DNA of 64,000 nucleotides from Lewinellaceae bacterium. GTDB taxonomy: Bacteria; Bacteroidota; Bacteroidia; Chitinophagales; Saprospiraceae. The stretch lies in contig JACJYD010000004.1 of the NCBI GenBank assembly GCA_020636275.1, positions 186,001 through 250,000 of the forward strand, in the 5' to 3' direction. A program made the translations under genes and the position numbers. Shown here one piece after another: positions 44,905 through 53,786 of the stretch; the stretch's first letter is position 1, and each line of letters starts with the position of its first letter. The notes under the pieces were generated by a model. That model did no database searches. It had not been told where the DNA came from and saw nothing but the letters and a program-made list of their open reading frames with translations.

Positions 44905-45025
44905 ATACCCACCGAACGATCGAAAGGGAAGAAGTATGGCATAGAAATTGCAGGTTTTATGTTGGCCAGGCCTGGAAGTCGCCTTTCAGCCGGCATTTTG
45001 CCAATTCATAAAATCTGATCAATCC

Positions 45026-45358
45026 ATGCCCATTTCCAAAAGTACCCCAGAAGTCCATCCAGGAGAGTTTTATTCCCTTCAAACCGGAAGTAAGCGGTTT
45101 CAGGTAGTCCGGGTGATTGCCGTCGACGAAGGTGGTGTGCACCTCACTCTTTTTCGGTTCAAATTTCCATCCAGGCCCACTCTCCGGGATCTGGAGGCCG
45201 TGGTAAAGGATGCCGACGGTCAGGTATTCATGCCTTTCCGCTGGTTTCCCTTCTTTGCTATGGGTCCCAGATACCTTACGGAAGAACCGGTTACCCCCCG
45301 GGAGCTCATTGAATATGGTGTCTGGCAACAGGAAGGCGAGGTGTATTGGGGGGATTAA
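45026..45358 (+). CDS. Small uncharacterised protein, paralogue of the gene at 37146
   Basis: 110 residues from ATG 45026 (MPISKSTPEVHPGEFYSLQT). The frame is open back to 44948 but the homology begins at GEFYSLQTGS. Shares 'QVVRVIAVDEGGVH', 'FRWFPFFAMGPRYLTEEPVT' and the 'YWGD' end with the 37146 protein. Single-domain, cytoplasmic, beta-rich. Family not recognised; two copies 8 kb apart in unrelated surroundings suggest a multi-copy family in this genome. Confidence 0.8.
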   Translation: MPISKSTPEVHPGEFYSLQTGSKRFQVVRVIAVDEGGVHLTLFRFKFPSRPTLRDLEAVVKDADGQVFMPFRWFPFFAMGPRYLTEEPVTPRELIEYGVWQQEGEVYWGD

Positions 45359-45463
45359 AAATACTGGAATAAGACGGCATCCAGGACAATAAGCGTATTT
45401 TTCGGAACGTATGAATGAGCGGACGATTTTGTCGCTTGTTCACGCGTGGAAAATATGTTGCTT

Positions 45464-46663
45464 ATGTCACCATTCCGAACCCTTCGCCTGCTGGCCTTCG
45501 GCCTCTTTTCCCTGTTCCTTTTTTCCCAATGTTCGATACACCGGGCAGTGAGCGCCTCCGCGGAGGAAGCCATTGTGGTGCAAAAGGACAGTGTTTTTGA
45601 CCATATTTACGAACGGAGGCTCGCCGATGCGGATATTCTCCGGCCAAAAGGATTTTTCACGCCGGAACCTACCCTGGACGAGACCCTTTTCTCCACGGTA
45701 CCGGTTTACTATGCCACGGATCGCCAACCGACGGGCAAACTGGATCCCTACCGGTTTTATTCCGGAAAGCCGGACCGGGCGGGTCTGCACTTTGGAAAAT
45801 GCATGGTAACCGTTCCCGCCATCCACGAGCTGGGGGAACTGGAGCGTCCGAAATGGTGGACCCTGGAGTTTTCCGAAGATACCAGAAAGCATATGGTGCT
45901 CAAGGAGGTCGTCATCCAATCCGAGGCCGATTTTTTCCAGGAACTGCATTTGGCTGGCCTCGCCGCCGACAAGCGGGAAGCCCTGGTTTTCATCCATGGA
46001 TTCAACGTCTCTTTCGACGAGGCGGCGCTGCGGGCCGCTCAGATCACCTACGACGTGAGCTTCGGAGGGGTTACCCTGCTCTACAGCTGGCCATCCAAGG
46101 GAAGTCCGCTGAAATACGGCAAAGACGGCAAGCAAAATGAAGCGACCGAGCCCAATCTGGAATACTTTCTGGAAACCCTGGCCCGGGAGGGCGGGTTCGA
46201 CAAGATCCATATCGTAGCCCACAGCATGGGCAACCGGGCCCTTACCGCTTCCCTGATCGACCTGGCTCAAAAATCGCCAGACCGGCCCCTGTTCGGACAG
46301 ATCATCCTGGCCGCTCCCGACGTCGATTCGAAGACCTTCGTACAGGACATCGCACCGCTCATCCATCAAACGGCACAGAATGTGACCCTGTACGCATCTT
46401 CGAAAGACAAGGCCCTGCTCCTCTCCGAAAAGATCCACAAATCTCCCCGTGCCGGGGAAGCCGGAAAGAACCTGGTCGTGGTCGATCACATCGAAACCAT
46501 AGACGCTTCGGATATCGACACCGATTTCCTCGGCCACAGCTATTTTGCCAACACCTGGCTGTTGATCAACGACCTGCACTACCTCATCGACCGCGGCTGG
46601 GTAGCGGAAAAGCGGGGATTGAAAGAAACGGATCGGGAAAAGCAAAAGTATTGGGCTTTTTGA
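45464..46663 (+). CDS. Alpha/beta hydrolase of the DUF900 family, probable lipoprotein
   Basis: 399 residues from ATG 45464; GTG 45446 and ATG 45455 are alternatives. A lipoprotein-type signal ends 'LFLFSQC'. The chain then follows DUF900: 'VPVYYATDRQPTG', 'FGKCMVTVPAIHELGELERP', 'ALVFIHGFNVSFDEAALRAA', 'TLLYSWPSKGS', nucleophile elbow 'IVAHSMGNRALTASL', and 'ILAAPDVDSKTF'. Catalytic Ser is in AHSMGN, Asp near 'APDVDS' and the His near the C-terminus. These are serine esterase/lipase-like enzymes of unknown substrate. Location is probably the periplasm or outer membrane. The stop is inside a 24-bp hairpin. Confidence 0.88.
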   Translation: MSPFRTLRLLAFGLFSLFLFSQCSIHRAVSASAEEAIVVQKDSVFDHIYERRLADADILRPKGFFTPEPTLDETLFSTVPVYYATDRQPTGKLDPYRFYSGKPDRAGLHFGKCMVTVPAIHELGELERPKWWTLEFSEDTRKHMVLKEVVIQSEADFFQELHLAGLAADKREALVFIHGFNVSFDEAALRAAQITYDVSFGGVTLLYSWPSKGSPLKYGKDGKQNEATEPNLEYFLETLAREGGFDKIHIVAHSMGNRALTASLIDLAQKSPDRPLFGQIILAAPDVDSKTFVQDIAPLIHQTAQNVTLYASSKDKALLLSEKIHKSPRAGEAGKNLVVVDHIETIDASDIDTDFLGHSYFANTWLLINDLHYLIDRGWVAEKRGLKETDREKQKYWAF

Positions 46664-46708
46664 AATCAAATTTTCACCGCCTCGGGCGGTGAAAATTTGA
46701 TTTCAAAA
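46658..46708. terminator. 24-bp-stem bidirectional hairpin between convergent genes
   Basis: The arms begin TTTTGAAATCAAATTTTCAC, end CGCC, and pair perfectly over 24 bp around TCG. It contains the TGA stop of the hydrolase and lies before the stop of the convergent transglutaminase gene. Confidence 0.88.
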
Positions 46709-46746
46709 GACTTTATTAGATGCGATTCACCGAACCTTGAATTAAA

Positions 46747-48645
46747 CTAACCCTTCTTCCAAACGATCTTCTTTTGATCGCTTTTCCGGATGGTCTGTAT
46801 AAACTCCCGGAAGGCCGGATAATCGGAAGCCGGAAATTCGCCTTTATAGCGATCCAGCTGACGGGTAAGCAGGAAGGTTCCCCCATCCTGTATTTGAATA
46901 TCCAGTTGATATTTTCCGAAAGGGGTATCCAGCAACACGGGGTCGGGTATGCTTTCCGGGATAAATCCTTCCGGGACCGCGATCTCCAGGCTATCGATCA
47001 TCCGGTAGGGATACCGGAACACCAGGGGCGCCTGCCGGCGAATATCCGGAAGCTTGGGAGCCTGGACGGAAAGCAGGGTGTTCCATTGCACGAAAATGCG
47101 GTTCGAAGCGGCCTTGGCGAAACGGGAGACTTGGGCGTCCAGGGTGAACCCGGTTTCAGGGACTTCCTCACCCCGGACCGGTTTCAACTGAAAGTCGGCG
47201 ATCTGACCGATTCCGGCTTCCAGACGATCGTAGAGCCAGTTCTCCCGCTCCTGGGTAGTAGCCTCGAACAAGCTGAAGAAACCATCGTTTTCGATTTCCA
47301 GCCCCGAATAGGTCCGGTCCATCAGCAGGGCGGTAGTCCCTTCCTCGCGAACCACAAGCTGCGCCCGGGTGACCTGCCGGTTCTCGTCCAGGGTATAAAC
47401 TCTGGACCGGATCAGATGCCCGCCGTGCTCGTCAACCAGTAAGACGTTCCTGTCGGAGGTAAAAGTGCCCAGATAACCGAAGGGCGAATCCTGAGAAGTA
47501 CATTCCAGCCAGATCGTATCGCCTTCCAGGGGTACGGTCAAAAAAACGTGGTTGAAAGAGGCGCAGGGAAACTCCTCGCGGATAAACGACTGCGCTTGCG
47601 CGCCGGCCCGCACCAGGGTGTAGAAGGAAGGAATTTCCAGCACATCGAGTATTGATTTGGTGTAGAAGGTCAACGCCTTGCAATCGCCGTATTTTTTATC
47701 GTGGACAAATGACGCCGGGAAGGGCCGCCACCCGCCAATGCCGAGCTGAATGCTCACATAGCGCATGTTTTTCTGCAAATAAGCATAGACCGCCCGGACT
47801 TTCTCCCGGTCGGTAGGCAGCCCCCCAAACATCGCTTTGAAGGCGTCTTGTTGGATCCTCGTAAAATCGTCCTGTCCCGAATTCAATGCCCGGATCCAAT
47901 CGCCAAACGAGGCCCAGGTCTGCATGTCTCCCTCAAAGCCGTCCATCTCAAAGGCCGATGGCGCCGTATACAACACAGGGGCATAATCGGCGAGTCCGCC
48001 TGAATATGGTTCACTCTCAAAACCGGACAGATTCGATACTGACCAGCGGTATTCGGTAGCCTCCCCATCCGTACTCACCTCGGGTTCGCCGAGCCGGAAA
48101 CCCAGGTAGCGAACCGGATCGGGAGTGGCGTTGCTCATGACGAAGGTGGCTTCGGCAAGGCCTTGCTTTTCGGCAGAAACGGGGCTCCATACCGGGTAGA
48201 ACAAGGATCCATTGTACTCCCTTTCGTAGGTCACCTGAAGGTAGAAGGGCAGGGAAAAAGCCGGAATATCCAGGGATTTTACCCGGGAATCGGAAGCGAT
48301 CTCCGTTCCGCCCGCCTTCCAGTCCTCAAAATCCTTGAGGGCCCAGGTTTGCAGGTCCCGGCCCAGCAAATCCTGCACGGCCACACTGGCTTTCTTTATT
48401 TTCGAAAAGGAATCGTAGGGCAGGTTAAGTGCATTTTCTTCAATAGCAGCCGGGTTGATCAACAATACGGTGTAAGTACGCTCCAGGGTAGCTTTGTTCC
48501 GGCTCAGGACGGAATAATGGGTATGGTCTTCCAGAACCACCTGATCGGCGCCCTTCAGGAGGGAATCGGGCACCGGGATAACGGCCACCTGCGCCCGGGC
48601 TTGGATGGCCAGCGATAAGCCCAAGAGGAGCAAAACTGGTTTCAT
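46747..48645 (-). CDS. Exported DUF3857/transglutaminase-like protein with intact Cys
   Basis: 632 residues from ATG 48645 (signal 'VLLLLGLSLAIQARAQ'). The N-terminal half is a DUF3857 beta-sandwich ('ERTYTVLLINPAA', 'YLQVTYEREYNGSLFYPVWS'). The transglutaminase/papain-like core has the catalytic Cys in 'HDKKYGDCKALTFYTKSIL' and His in 'FNHVFLTVPLEGDTIWLECT'. A DUF3858-like tail follows. The start overlaps the upstream gene's stop (ATGA), so the pair is translationally coupled. Periplasmic or surface peptidase/acyltransferase; substrate unknown. Confidence 0.88.
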   Translation of the reverse strand: MKPVLLLLGLSLAIQARAQVAVIPVPDSLLKGADQVVLEDHTHYSVLSRNKATLERTYTVLLINPAAIEENALNLPYDSFSKIKKASVAVQDLLGRDLQTWALKDFEDWKAGGTEIASDSRVKSLDIPAFSLPFYLQVTYEREYNGSLFYPVWSPVSAEKQGLAEATFVMSNATPDPVRYLGFRLGEPEVSTDGEATEYRWSVSNLSGFESEPYSGGLADYAPVLYTAPSAFEMDGFEGDMQTWASFGDWIRALNSGQDDFTRIQQDAFKAMFGGLPTDREKVRAVYAYLQKNMRYVSIQLGIGGWRPFPASFVHDKKYGDCKALTFYTKSILDVLEIPSFYTLVRAGAQAQSFIREEFPCASFNHVFLTVPLEGDTIWLECTSQDSPFGYLGTFTSDRNVLLVDEHGGHLIRSRVYTLDENRQVTRAQLVVREEGTTALLMDRTYSGLEIENDGFFSLFEATTQERENWLYDRLEAGIGQIADFQLKPVRGEEVPETGFTLDAQVSRFAKAASNRIFVQWNTLLSVQAPKLPDIRRQAPLVFRYPYRMIDSLEIAVPEGFIPESIPDPVLLDTPFGKYQLDIQIQDGGTFLLTRQLDRYKGEFPASDYPAFREFIQTIRKSDQKKIVWKKG

Positions 48646-50639
48646 AATTTTTTCAGAATGATCCATTCTTCGTTTTTATCCTGCATACGTTGAAAGAATT
48701 CCCGCAAAAAGGCGTATTGGTCGGACGAAAAACACGTTTCCTGGAGACGAAAGTCGCTGATGACGCGCAGGGAGCGTTTCGTTTCGTCAAAAATGGGCTG
48801 GTAGGAAAACAGGGCTTTATCGTCGAACAGGAGGATCTTTTCGGTTTGGGGTAACTCCACGGTATAACCTTCGGGTACAGTCAGTATATAGATCACCTTA
48901 CAGGCAAGGCCGTATGGAAAATCCACTACCGAAGAGCGGGTAGCCCGGGTGAAGGGGTTTTTTCCGAAAGCGCCGTATGCAATGGGAGACAAGTAGATCA
49001 CATCCCCGTCCTCCACTTCCTTGCTCATCGCCAGTTCGTAGCGGGTAGTCCCGGCGGTGGTTTCCCCATCGAAGGCCAACTGCCCGATCGACCATTCCCC
49101 CAGATCGCCGGCCAGGTTTTTGGAGAAGGTCTCCGCACCATCCTGTTCGAAGCTGGCTTTACTGTCGAAAGAGGCATAGCCTTTTTCCATGACCTTCATG
49201 GTGCATTTTAATTGCCGGTCATCCAATGTGCCCTCGATAAAGGTCACCCGGCTGGAGGCGGCGTCCGTTTTCAGATCGACCCACCCTCCGGTTTCAGACA
49301 CGAGCCATCCTTTCCCGTTGAGGCAACGGCTGGGCAGGCTGCCGAACGGCATATCGGAAGTGGCATCGGCAAAGCGAAGCTGTTCACCGATCGACACGGC
49401 CGCGATCACGTAATTAAAATCTTCAAAATTGGGGTAGGACGGGTGGGGTGTTCCATGGCCGCGCGTGCTCAAAATAACCGGGAACGCCTGTAATCCGAAT
49501 TGGCGGTAGGCGGCCACCAGCGACAAATTGATGTCGGCAGCCGTTCCCGACTTTTCCCGGAAAGCCTTATTTCCCGCATTTTCGCTGATATAGCTAAACG
49601 TTTCGTTCCAGGCAAAATGGCGCTGTAGTTTTTCCAGCAAAAGGGAAGCGATCTCCTCCTGGGTCTTGCCCTCCGCAGGGCTCAGCAACTCTTCGGCAAA
49701 TTTTCCGTGGTCCAGCTTCAGTCCGAATTTTTCATCCTGCAACAGACGCTTGTTGAAAGTTTCATAGCTATCTGCAAAATTTTGCCTGGTTTCCCCCGGG
49801 CGATCAAATGAGATCAGTTGAAATTCGATCCGGCCAGGCAGGTCGACTGTGTTGGCCACGTAGGGCTCTTCTTCCAGAGGCAGGATGTTTGTCCCGGTCA
49901 GAACGCGGCGATTGCAGTATACTTCGAACTGGTCTTCACCGCGTTCGACCGCCTTTCCAGGCGTCATTTGTTCCCATTTATAGCGAAAAACCTGGGTAAA
50001 CCCCTCCTGTTTATCGTTCAGTGAAACTCCTTGGCCCAACTGATTGACCTGATAGTTGAAATATTCCGGGATCGTATACTGCAGCATACTATACTGCACC
50101 GGAATATCGTATTGGAATCGCCAGGTGGGCAGGTTGAGCAGAAAATCAGAAACGATCTTGTAATCATATTCGATTATCGAGCCCTCCTGTACATCCGGAA
50201 ATGTAAAGCCCACTTCGGTCCAGTAGTCGTTGACCCGCGTTTCGTACTTATCCGAATTTTTGAGGCGGGATTTTTCCACCTTACCGTTCACCAGGTTATA
50301 GGTAACGCCGCTCAATCCAAGGAGGTATTCGCGATTATTGGTATTTGGGGGATCGTACAGGCGAATCGTCACATTGGCTACATCTTTTCCTGCGGTGTGG
50401 AAGATCTTCTTCTTTACCCTTACGTTCATGACCAACTGCCAGCCCTTCTCTCCGTCGAAGGAAAATTCCATAACGCCATCTTCGCCCAGGATCATGGCAT
50501 GGGCTTCGGGGTAGAAGGCACAGGTACTCATTTTCAGTTCTTCCTCTGAAGCATTCCCAAAGCGAACGGGAGCATTTTGAGAAAAGAGGGGTGCTGTGAA
50601 AAACAGAAAGAGGAAAATGAAGGGAGAGTTCTTTTTCAT
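48642..50639 (-). CDS. Exported DUF3857/transglutaminase-like protein lacking the catalytic Cys
   Basis: 665 residues with signal 'FIFLFLFFTAPLFSQ'. Architecture as in its downstream partner: DUF3857 ('VRVKKKIFHTAGKDVANVTI', 'GSIIEYDYKIVSDFLLNLPT') and a transglutaminase fold ('HFAWNETFSYISENAGNKAF', 'PSYPNFEDFNYVIAAVSIGE'). Where the partner has KYGDC, this protein reads 'KSGTAADINLSLVAAYR', so the nucleophile Cys is replaced by Ala. It is probably non-catalytic and may be a binding or regulatory partner of the second protein. First gene of a two-gene operon. Confidence 0.87.
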   Translation of the reverse strand: MKKNSPFIFLFLFFTAPLFSQNAPVRFGNASEEELKMSTCAFYPEAHAMILGEDGVMEFSFDGEKGWQLVMNVRVKKKIFHTAGKDVANVTIRLYDPPNTNNREYLLGLSGVTYNLVNGKVEKSRLKNSDKYETRVNDYWTEVGFTFPDVQEGSIIEYDYKIVSDFLLNLPTWRFQYDIPVQYSMLQYTIPEYFNYQVNQLGQGVSLNDKQEGFTQVFRYKWEQMTPGKAVERGEDQFEVYCNRRVLTGTNILPLEEEPYVANTVDLPGRIEFQLISFDRPGETRQNFADSYETFNKRLLQDEKFGLKLDHGKFAEELLSPAEGKTQEEIASLLLEKLQRHFAWNETFSYISENAGNKAFREKSGTAADINLSLVAAYRQFGLQAFPVILSTRGHGTPHPSYPNFEDFNYVIAAVSIGEQLRFADATSDMPFGSLPSRCLNGKGWLVSETGGWVDLKTDAASSRVTFIEGTLDDRQLKCTMKVMEKGYASFDSKASFEQDGAETFSKNLAGDLGEWSIGQLAFDGETTAGTTRYELAMSKEVEDGDVIYLSPIAYGAFGKNPFTRATRSSVVDFPYGLACKVIYILTVPEGYTVELPQTEKILLFDDKALFSYQPIFDETKRSLRVISDFRLQETCFSSDQYAFLREFFQRMQDKNEEWIILKKL

Positions 50640-50751
50640 TTTTGTTTTTGTTTGTTATAGAAAAATCCGGCCGGAACCGGATGGAAGCTCAGCTTTTCCT
50701 TTTTTCAGCATGAGCGGCTTCCTGTACAAAAATAATGAAAAATACTATCCC

Positions 50752-51441
50752 CTACCCCACCACAAACCGGTATCCCACCCCCTTTAGCGTGATGATCTCC
50801 ACTGCAGGGTCTTCCCGGAAATAATCGCGGAGTTTGGTAATATACACATCCAGATTGCGGGAATTGAAAAACGAATCGTCGCCCCAAACCTCCTGCAAAA
50901 TAACCTTCCGCTCGACCTTTACGTTGCGGTGGCGGGAAAGGATGAGCAGGAGTTCCGTTTCGCGGTGCGAGAGTTTGCGCACCGACTCGCCGTGGTTGAG
51001 TTCCAGTTTTTGAGGGCTAAAGCGATATTGCCCCAACACGATCTCATCTTCCTCCATCGCACTGCCCCTGCCCTTCATCAGCTCCAGCAGGTTCTGGATG
51101 CGCAGGATGAGCTCCTCCATGCTGAAGGGCTTTTTCAGGTAGTCGTTGCCACCCGAGGCAAAGCCCTGCACCACGTCCTGGGTCTGGTTTTTCGCGGTGA
51201 GAAAGAGGATCGGCATATGGGGATCGCGCTCGCGGATCTCCCGGCCCAGGGAAAAACCGTCGCGATTGGGGAGCATGACGTCGAGCACACAGATATCAGG
51301 CTGGTGGCGTTCGAAGGCGGGGAGCACCTGGTCGCCATCCGCCACGTGGTGTACCTCGAAGTCGCGGCTCGTCAGGCTTTCCACTACGATCTTGGCCAGG
51401 AAAGGTTCGTCTTCTACGTAAAGGACGTTAATCGGCTTCAT
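50752..51441 (-). CDS. OmpR/PhoB-family response regulator (RprY-like)
   Basis: 229 residues. Receiver domain with acidic pair E10-D11, phospho-acceptor D54 in 'ICVLDVMLPNRDG', and K104 in 'YLKKPFSMEE'. The C-terminal winged helix shows 'RKLSHRETELLLILSRHRN', 'VILQEVWGDDSFFNSRNLDV' and 'EIITLKGVGYRFVVG'. Overlaps the kinase gene by 14 bases, so it is co-expressed with it. Likely targets include the divergent GLPGLI/barrel operon, whose promoter region carries helically phased TTAACC repeats. Confidence 0.94.
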   Translation of the reverse strand: MKPINVLYVEDEPFLAKIVVESLTSRDFEVHHVADGDQVLPAFERHQPDICVLDVMLPNRDGFSLGREIRERDPHMPILFLTAKNQTQDVVQGFASGGNDYLKKPFSMEELILRIQNLLELMKGRGSAMEEDEIVLGQYRFSPQKLELNHGESVRKLSHRETELLLILSRHRNVKVERKVILQEVWGDDSFFNSRNLDVYITKLRDYFREDPAVEIITLKGVGYRFVVG

Positions 51442-52882
51442 GTGTACAGGGTATGGTAATGGTAAATTGGGTGCCTGTACCGGGTTTGCTGTCCACCGTG
51501 ATCGTGCCTCCGTGTTGCCGCACCACGCTGGCTACATAGCTCAGTCCCAGACCATGGCCTTTGACGTTGTGCCTGTCGCCCGTCGGTACGCGGAAGAAAG
51601 GAGTAAAGATGCGATTGAGGTATTCCGGGGGAATGCCGATGCCTTCATCGCGGATGGTCAGGATGTATTCCAGGTCCTTTTTCCGCAACTGAATGTGGAT
51701 CACCGGCTGCCCGGCGCTGTATTTCAGGGCATTGTCGATCAGGTTGTAGACCACGCTGGTGAGGTGGGTCGGATCGGCTTCCAGCGGGAACGACTCCCCT
51801 TCCGCCTGAAAATCCACCTGCGCTCCTATTTTTTCAATATGCAATTTCATCGAATGGAGTACCTCTTCGATCTGCTCCTTCCAATCGAAAGAACTGAGCC
51901 TGAGTTCGGGTTTCGCATCTTCGAAATGCGACATTTTCAAAACCTTATCGACCAGGATCGACAGGCGGTTCAGCTCGTTTTTTGAAATGTCGAGGTACTC
52001 CCGGGTCCGCTCCGGATTCTGCAATGCATTAAAATCACTCAGCGCCTCGATCGCCACCCCAACCGTCGTAATAGGCGTTTTCAATTCGTGGGTGACGTTC
52101 CGGATGAAATCGTTTTTCAGTTCGGTGAGGCGTTGTTGCTTTAACAGGTTTTTATACACCACATAAAAAGACAGGAGCACCGAGGCGAAAAGCAGAAAGG
52201 CAAACAAGAATTCCGGCGTCATCCTCCGAAGCAAATAGGGCTCGAATTGCCGCATCTCCACGGCGTACGCGACGCCTTTCAACACATCTTCATAGCTGGT
52301 GGACCACAACGCCCGGTGTTGGAGCGAATCTTCCTGATCTGCCCGGACCAGCCGGACGTTTTTCGGCAGATCGCTTTTCCCAAAGGCTTTCACCACCGCC
52401 GAATCCAGCAGGGGCCACACTTCCACACTATCGAGACGGTAGGGAATGGAATCGACCATTCGCTCGTCGCCGGCAAGGGCTATCACAAAAGCCATCGAAC
52501 CCCGGATGGGTTTATCGGCTTCCACGGTATCCAAACGGGTCCGGATCGACACCTGCACACTGGAGTCCACCCAATTTTCCTTTTGCTGAAAAAAGAGCAC
52601 TTTGGTGGAATCGAACTGCCGGTGCACCAAGATCCGTTCCCCATCGACCCGGCAGGAATCACCGCTCAGGCTCATGGCAACGGGATCGACCAGCAACTGC
52701 TGAAAAAGCCCATCCTCCATTTCCCGGACCGAACTCAAAAAAAGGAAATTGGTCTGCTCCTTCAAGCGGTCCCGCTCATCTTCGTAGACCATTTGCAGCC
52801 AGACGACCAAAAAACCGGCCAGCAGGGCCAGGCTGCCGCCCATCAAGAGCAAAGGGGTCCTATTTTTTCGTAAAAAATTCAT
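51428..52882 (-). CDS. Sensor histidine kinase (RprX-like)
   Basis: 484 residues from ATG 52882; a GTG three codons upstream is possible. Two TM helices (residues ~10-30 and ~230-250) bracket a periplasmic domain of ~200 residues. HisKA H-box 'FIRNVTHELKTPITTVGVAI'; HATPase 'VVYNLIDNALKYSAGQ', 'DEGIGIPPEYLNRIF' and 'GHGLGLSYVASVV'. The partner response regulator follows with a 14-base overlap. It senses an envelope signal of unknown nature. The operon is divergent from the GLPGLI gene. Confidence 0.93.
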   Translation of the reverse strand: MNFLRKNRTPLLLMGGSLALLAGFLVVWLQMVYEDERDRLKEQTNFLFLSSVREMEDGLFQQLLVDPVAMSLSGDSCRVDGERILVHRQFDSTKVLFFQQKENWVDSSVQVSIRTRLDTVEADKPIRGSMAFVIALAGDERMVDSIPYRLDSVEVWPLLDSAVVKAFGKSDLPKNVRLVRADQEDSLQHRALWSTSYEDVLKGVAYAVEMRQFEPYLLRRMTPEFLFAFLLFASVLLSFYVVYKNLLKQQRLTELKNDFIRNVTHELKTPITTVGVAIEALSDFNALQNPERTREYLDISKNELNRLSILVDKVLKMSHFEDAKPELRLSSFDWKEQIEEVLHSMKLHIEKIGAQVDFQAEGESFPLEADPTHLTSVVYNLIDNALKYSAGQPVIHIQLRKKDLEYILTIRDEGIGIPPEYLNRIFTPFFRVPTGDRHNVKGHGLGLSYVASVVRQHGGTITVDSKPGTGTQFTITIPCTHEAD

Positions 52883-52926
52883 TTCCAGCACAAAATTAGG
52901 ACTTTCCGGAGTGCTCCGCCGCTCTG

Positions 52927-52963
52927 TTAACCTTTATTAACCTTAAATCAAGGTTGATTAACC
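52927..52963. promoter_or_regulatory. Phased TTAACC repeats, candidate response-regulator sites
   Basis: TTAACC occurs at 52927, 52937 and 52958 (10 and 21 bp apart, one and two helix turns). The intervening sequence contains AAGGTTGA, which makes a partial inverted repeat with the second copy. Direct half-sites at ~10-11 bp are typical of OmpR/PhoB-family binding. Position: between the RprXY-like operon and the GLPGLI operon. TATTTTTG (52985-52992) is a good -7 box for the plus-strand operon. Confidence 0.55.
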
Positions 52964-53005
52964 TGCATTCGGGCAGAGTGCGGTTATTTTTGTGAAAAAA
53001 AAGAA

Positions 53006-53752
53006 ATGAAACGAATCCTCACATGTGCCCTGCTCGTTCTGCCTTTCATGCTGTTTGCCCAAAACCAAGAAGGCCGGATCGTTTACAAAGAATCCATCAA
53101 GCTGAACATCCAACTGCCGGAAGGCCAGGAAGAAATGGCTAAAAACCTGCCCACCTCCCAGTCGTTCGACATGATGCTGCGCTTCGATGAAAAGGCTTCC
53201 CTGTATGCGAACTATGAATCGGAACCCGGCGCCGGCGATACCGAATGGACCGGCTCGGAAGGCGGCGCCACGATCAAAATGATCATCCAGCGCCCCGAAA
53301 ATCAGCTCTACAAAGACCTGCAGGAAAAGCGCAAGGTCGAGATGCGCGAATTTATGGGTAAGCGCTTCCTGATCGCCGACGAACTACAGCCTTACCAGTG
53401 GAAGATCACCGGCGAGCAGCAAATGATCCTCGACTACCCTTGCATCAAAGCCGTACATGCCGACAGCAACCGCACCGTCGTTGCCTGGTTCACGCCACAG
53501 ATCCCCGTTTCCACCGGCCCCGATGATTACGGTCAGTTGCCCGGCCTGATCCTGGCCGTCGATGTCGACAACGGGGAGCGAACGGTCACGGCTTCCTCCA
53601 TCGTATTGGGGGAAGACCAAACCGAATTCCTGGTGGAGCCCACCAAGGGCAAAAAAGTGACCCAGGCCGAATTCGATGAAATTGAAGCCCAGAAAAGAAA
53701 AGAGATGGAGGAAGGTGGAGAAGGCGGGATTATGATCAAGATCCGGAATTGA
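53006..53752 (+). CDS. GLPGLI family protein
   Basis: 248 residues with signal 'ILTCALLVLPFMLFAQ'. The family's naming motif appears as 'YGQLPGLILAV', preceded by 'VVAWFTPQIPVSTGPDD'. N-terminal beta-rich part 'EGRIVYKESIKLNIQLPEG'; C-terminus is Glu/Lys rich. GLPGLI proteins are Bacteroidota-specific exported proteins nearly always encoded beside a carboxypeptidase-regulatory/TonB-like barrel, as here with a 34-base gap. Their role is unknown; a periplasmic partner of the barrel is likely. Confidence 0.93.
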   Translation: MKRILTCALLVLPFMLFAQNQEGRIVYKESIKLNIQLPEGQEEMAKNLPTSQSFDMMLRFDEKASLYANYESEPGAGDTEWTGSEGGATIKMIIQRPENQLYKDLQEKRKVEMREFMGKRFLIADELQPYQWKITGEQQMILDYPCIKAVHADSNRTVVAWFTPQIPVSTGPDDYGQLPGLILAVDVDNGERTVTASSIVLGEDQTEFLVEPTKGKKVTQAEFDEIEAQKRKEMEEGGEGGIMIKIRN

Positions 53753-53786
53753 ATCATTGCCAAATCAATTTGGCCAACCATTTGAC

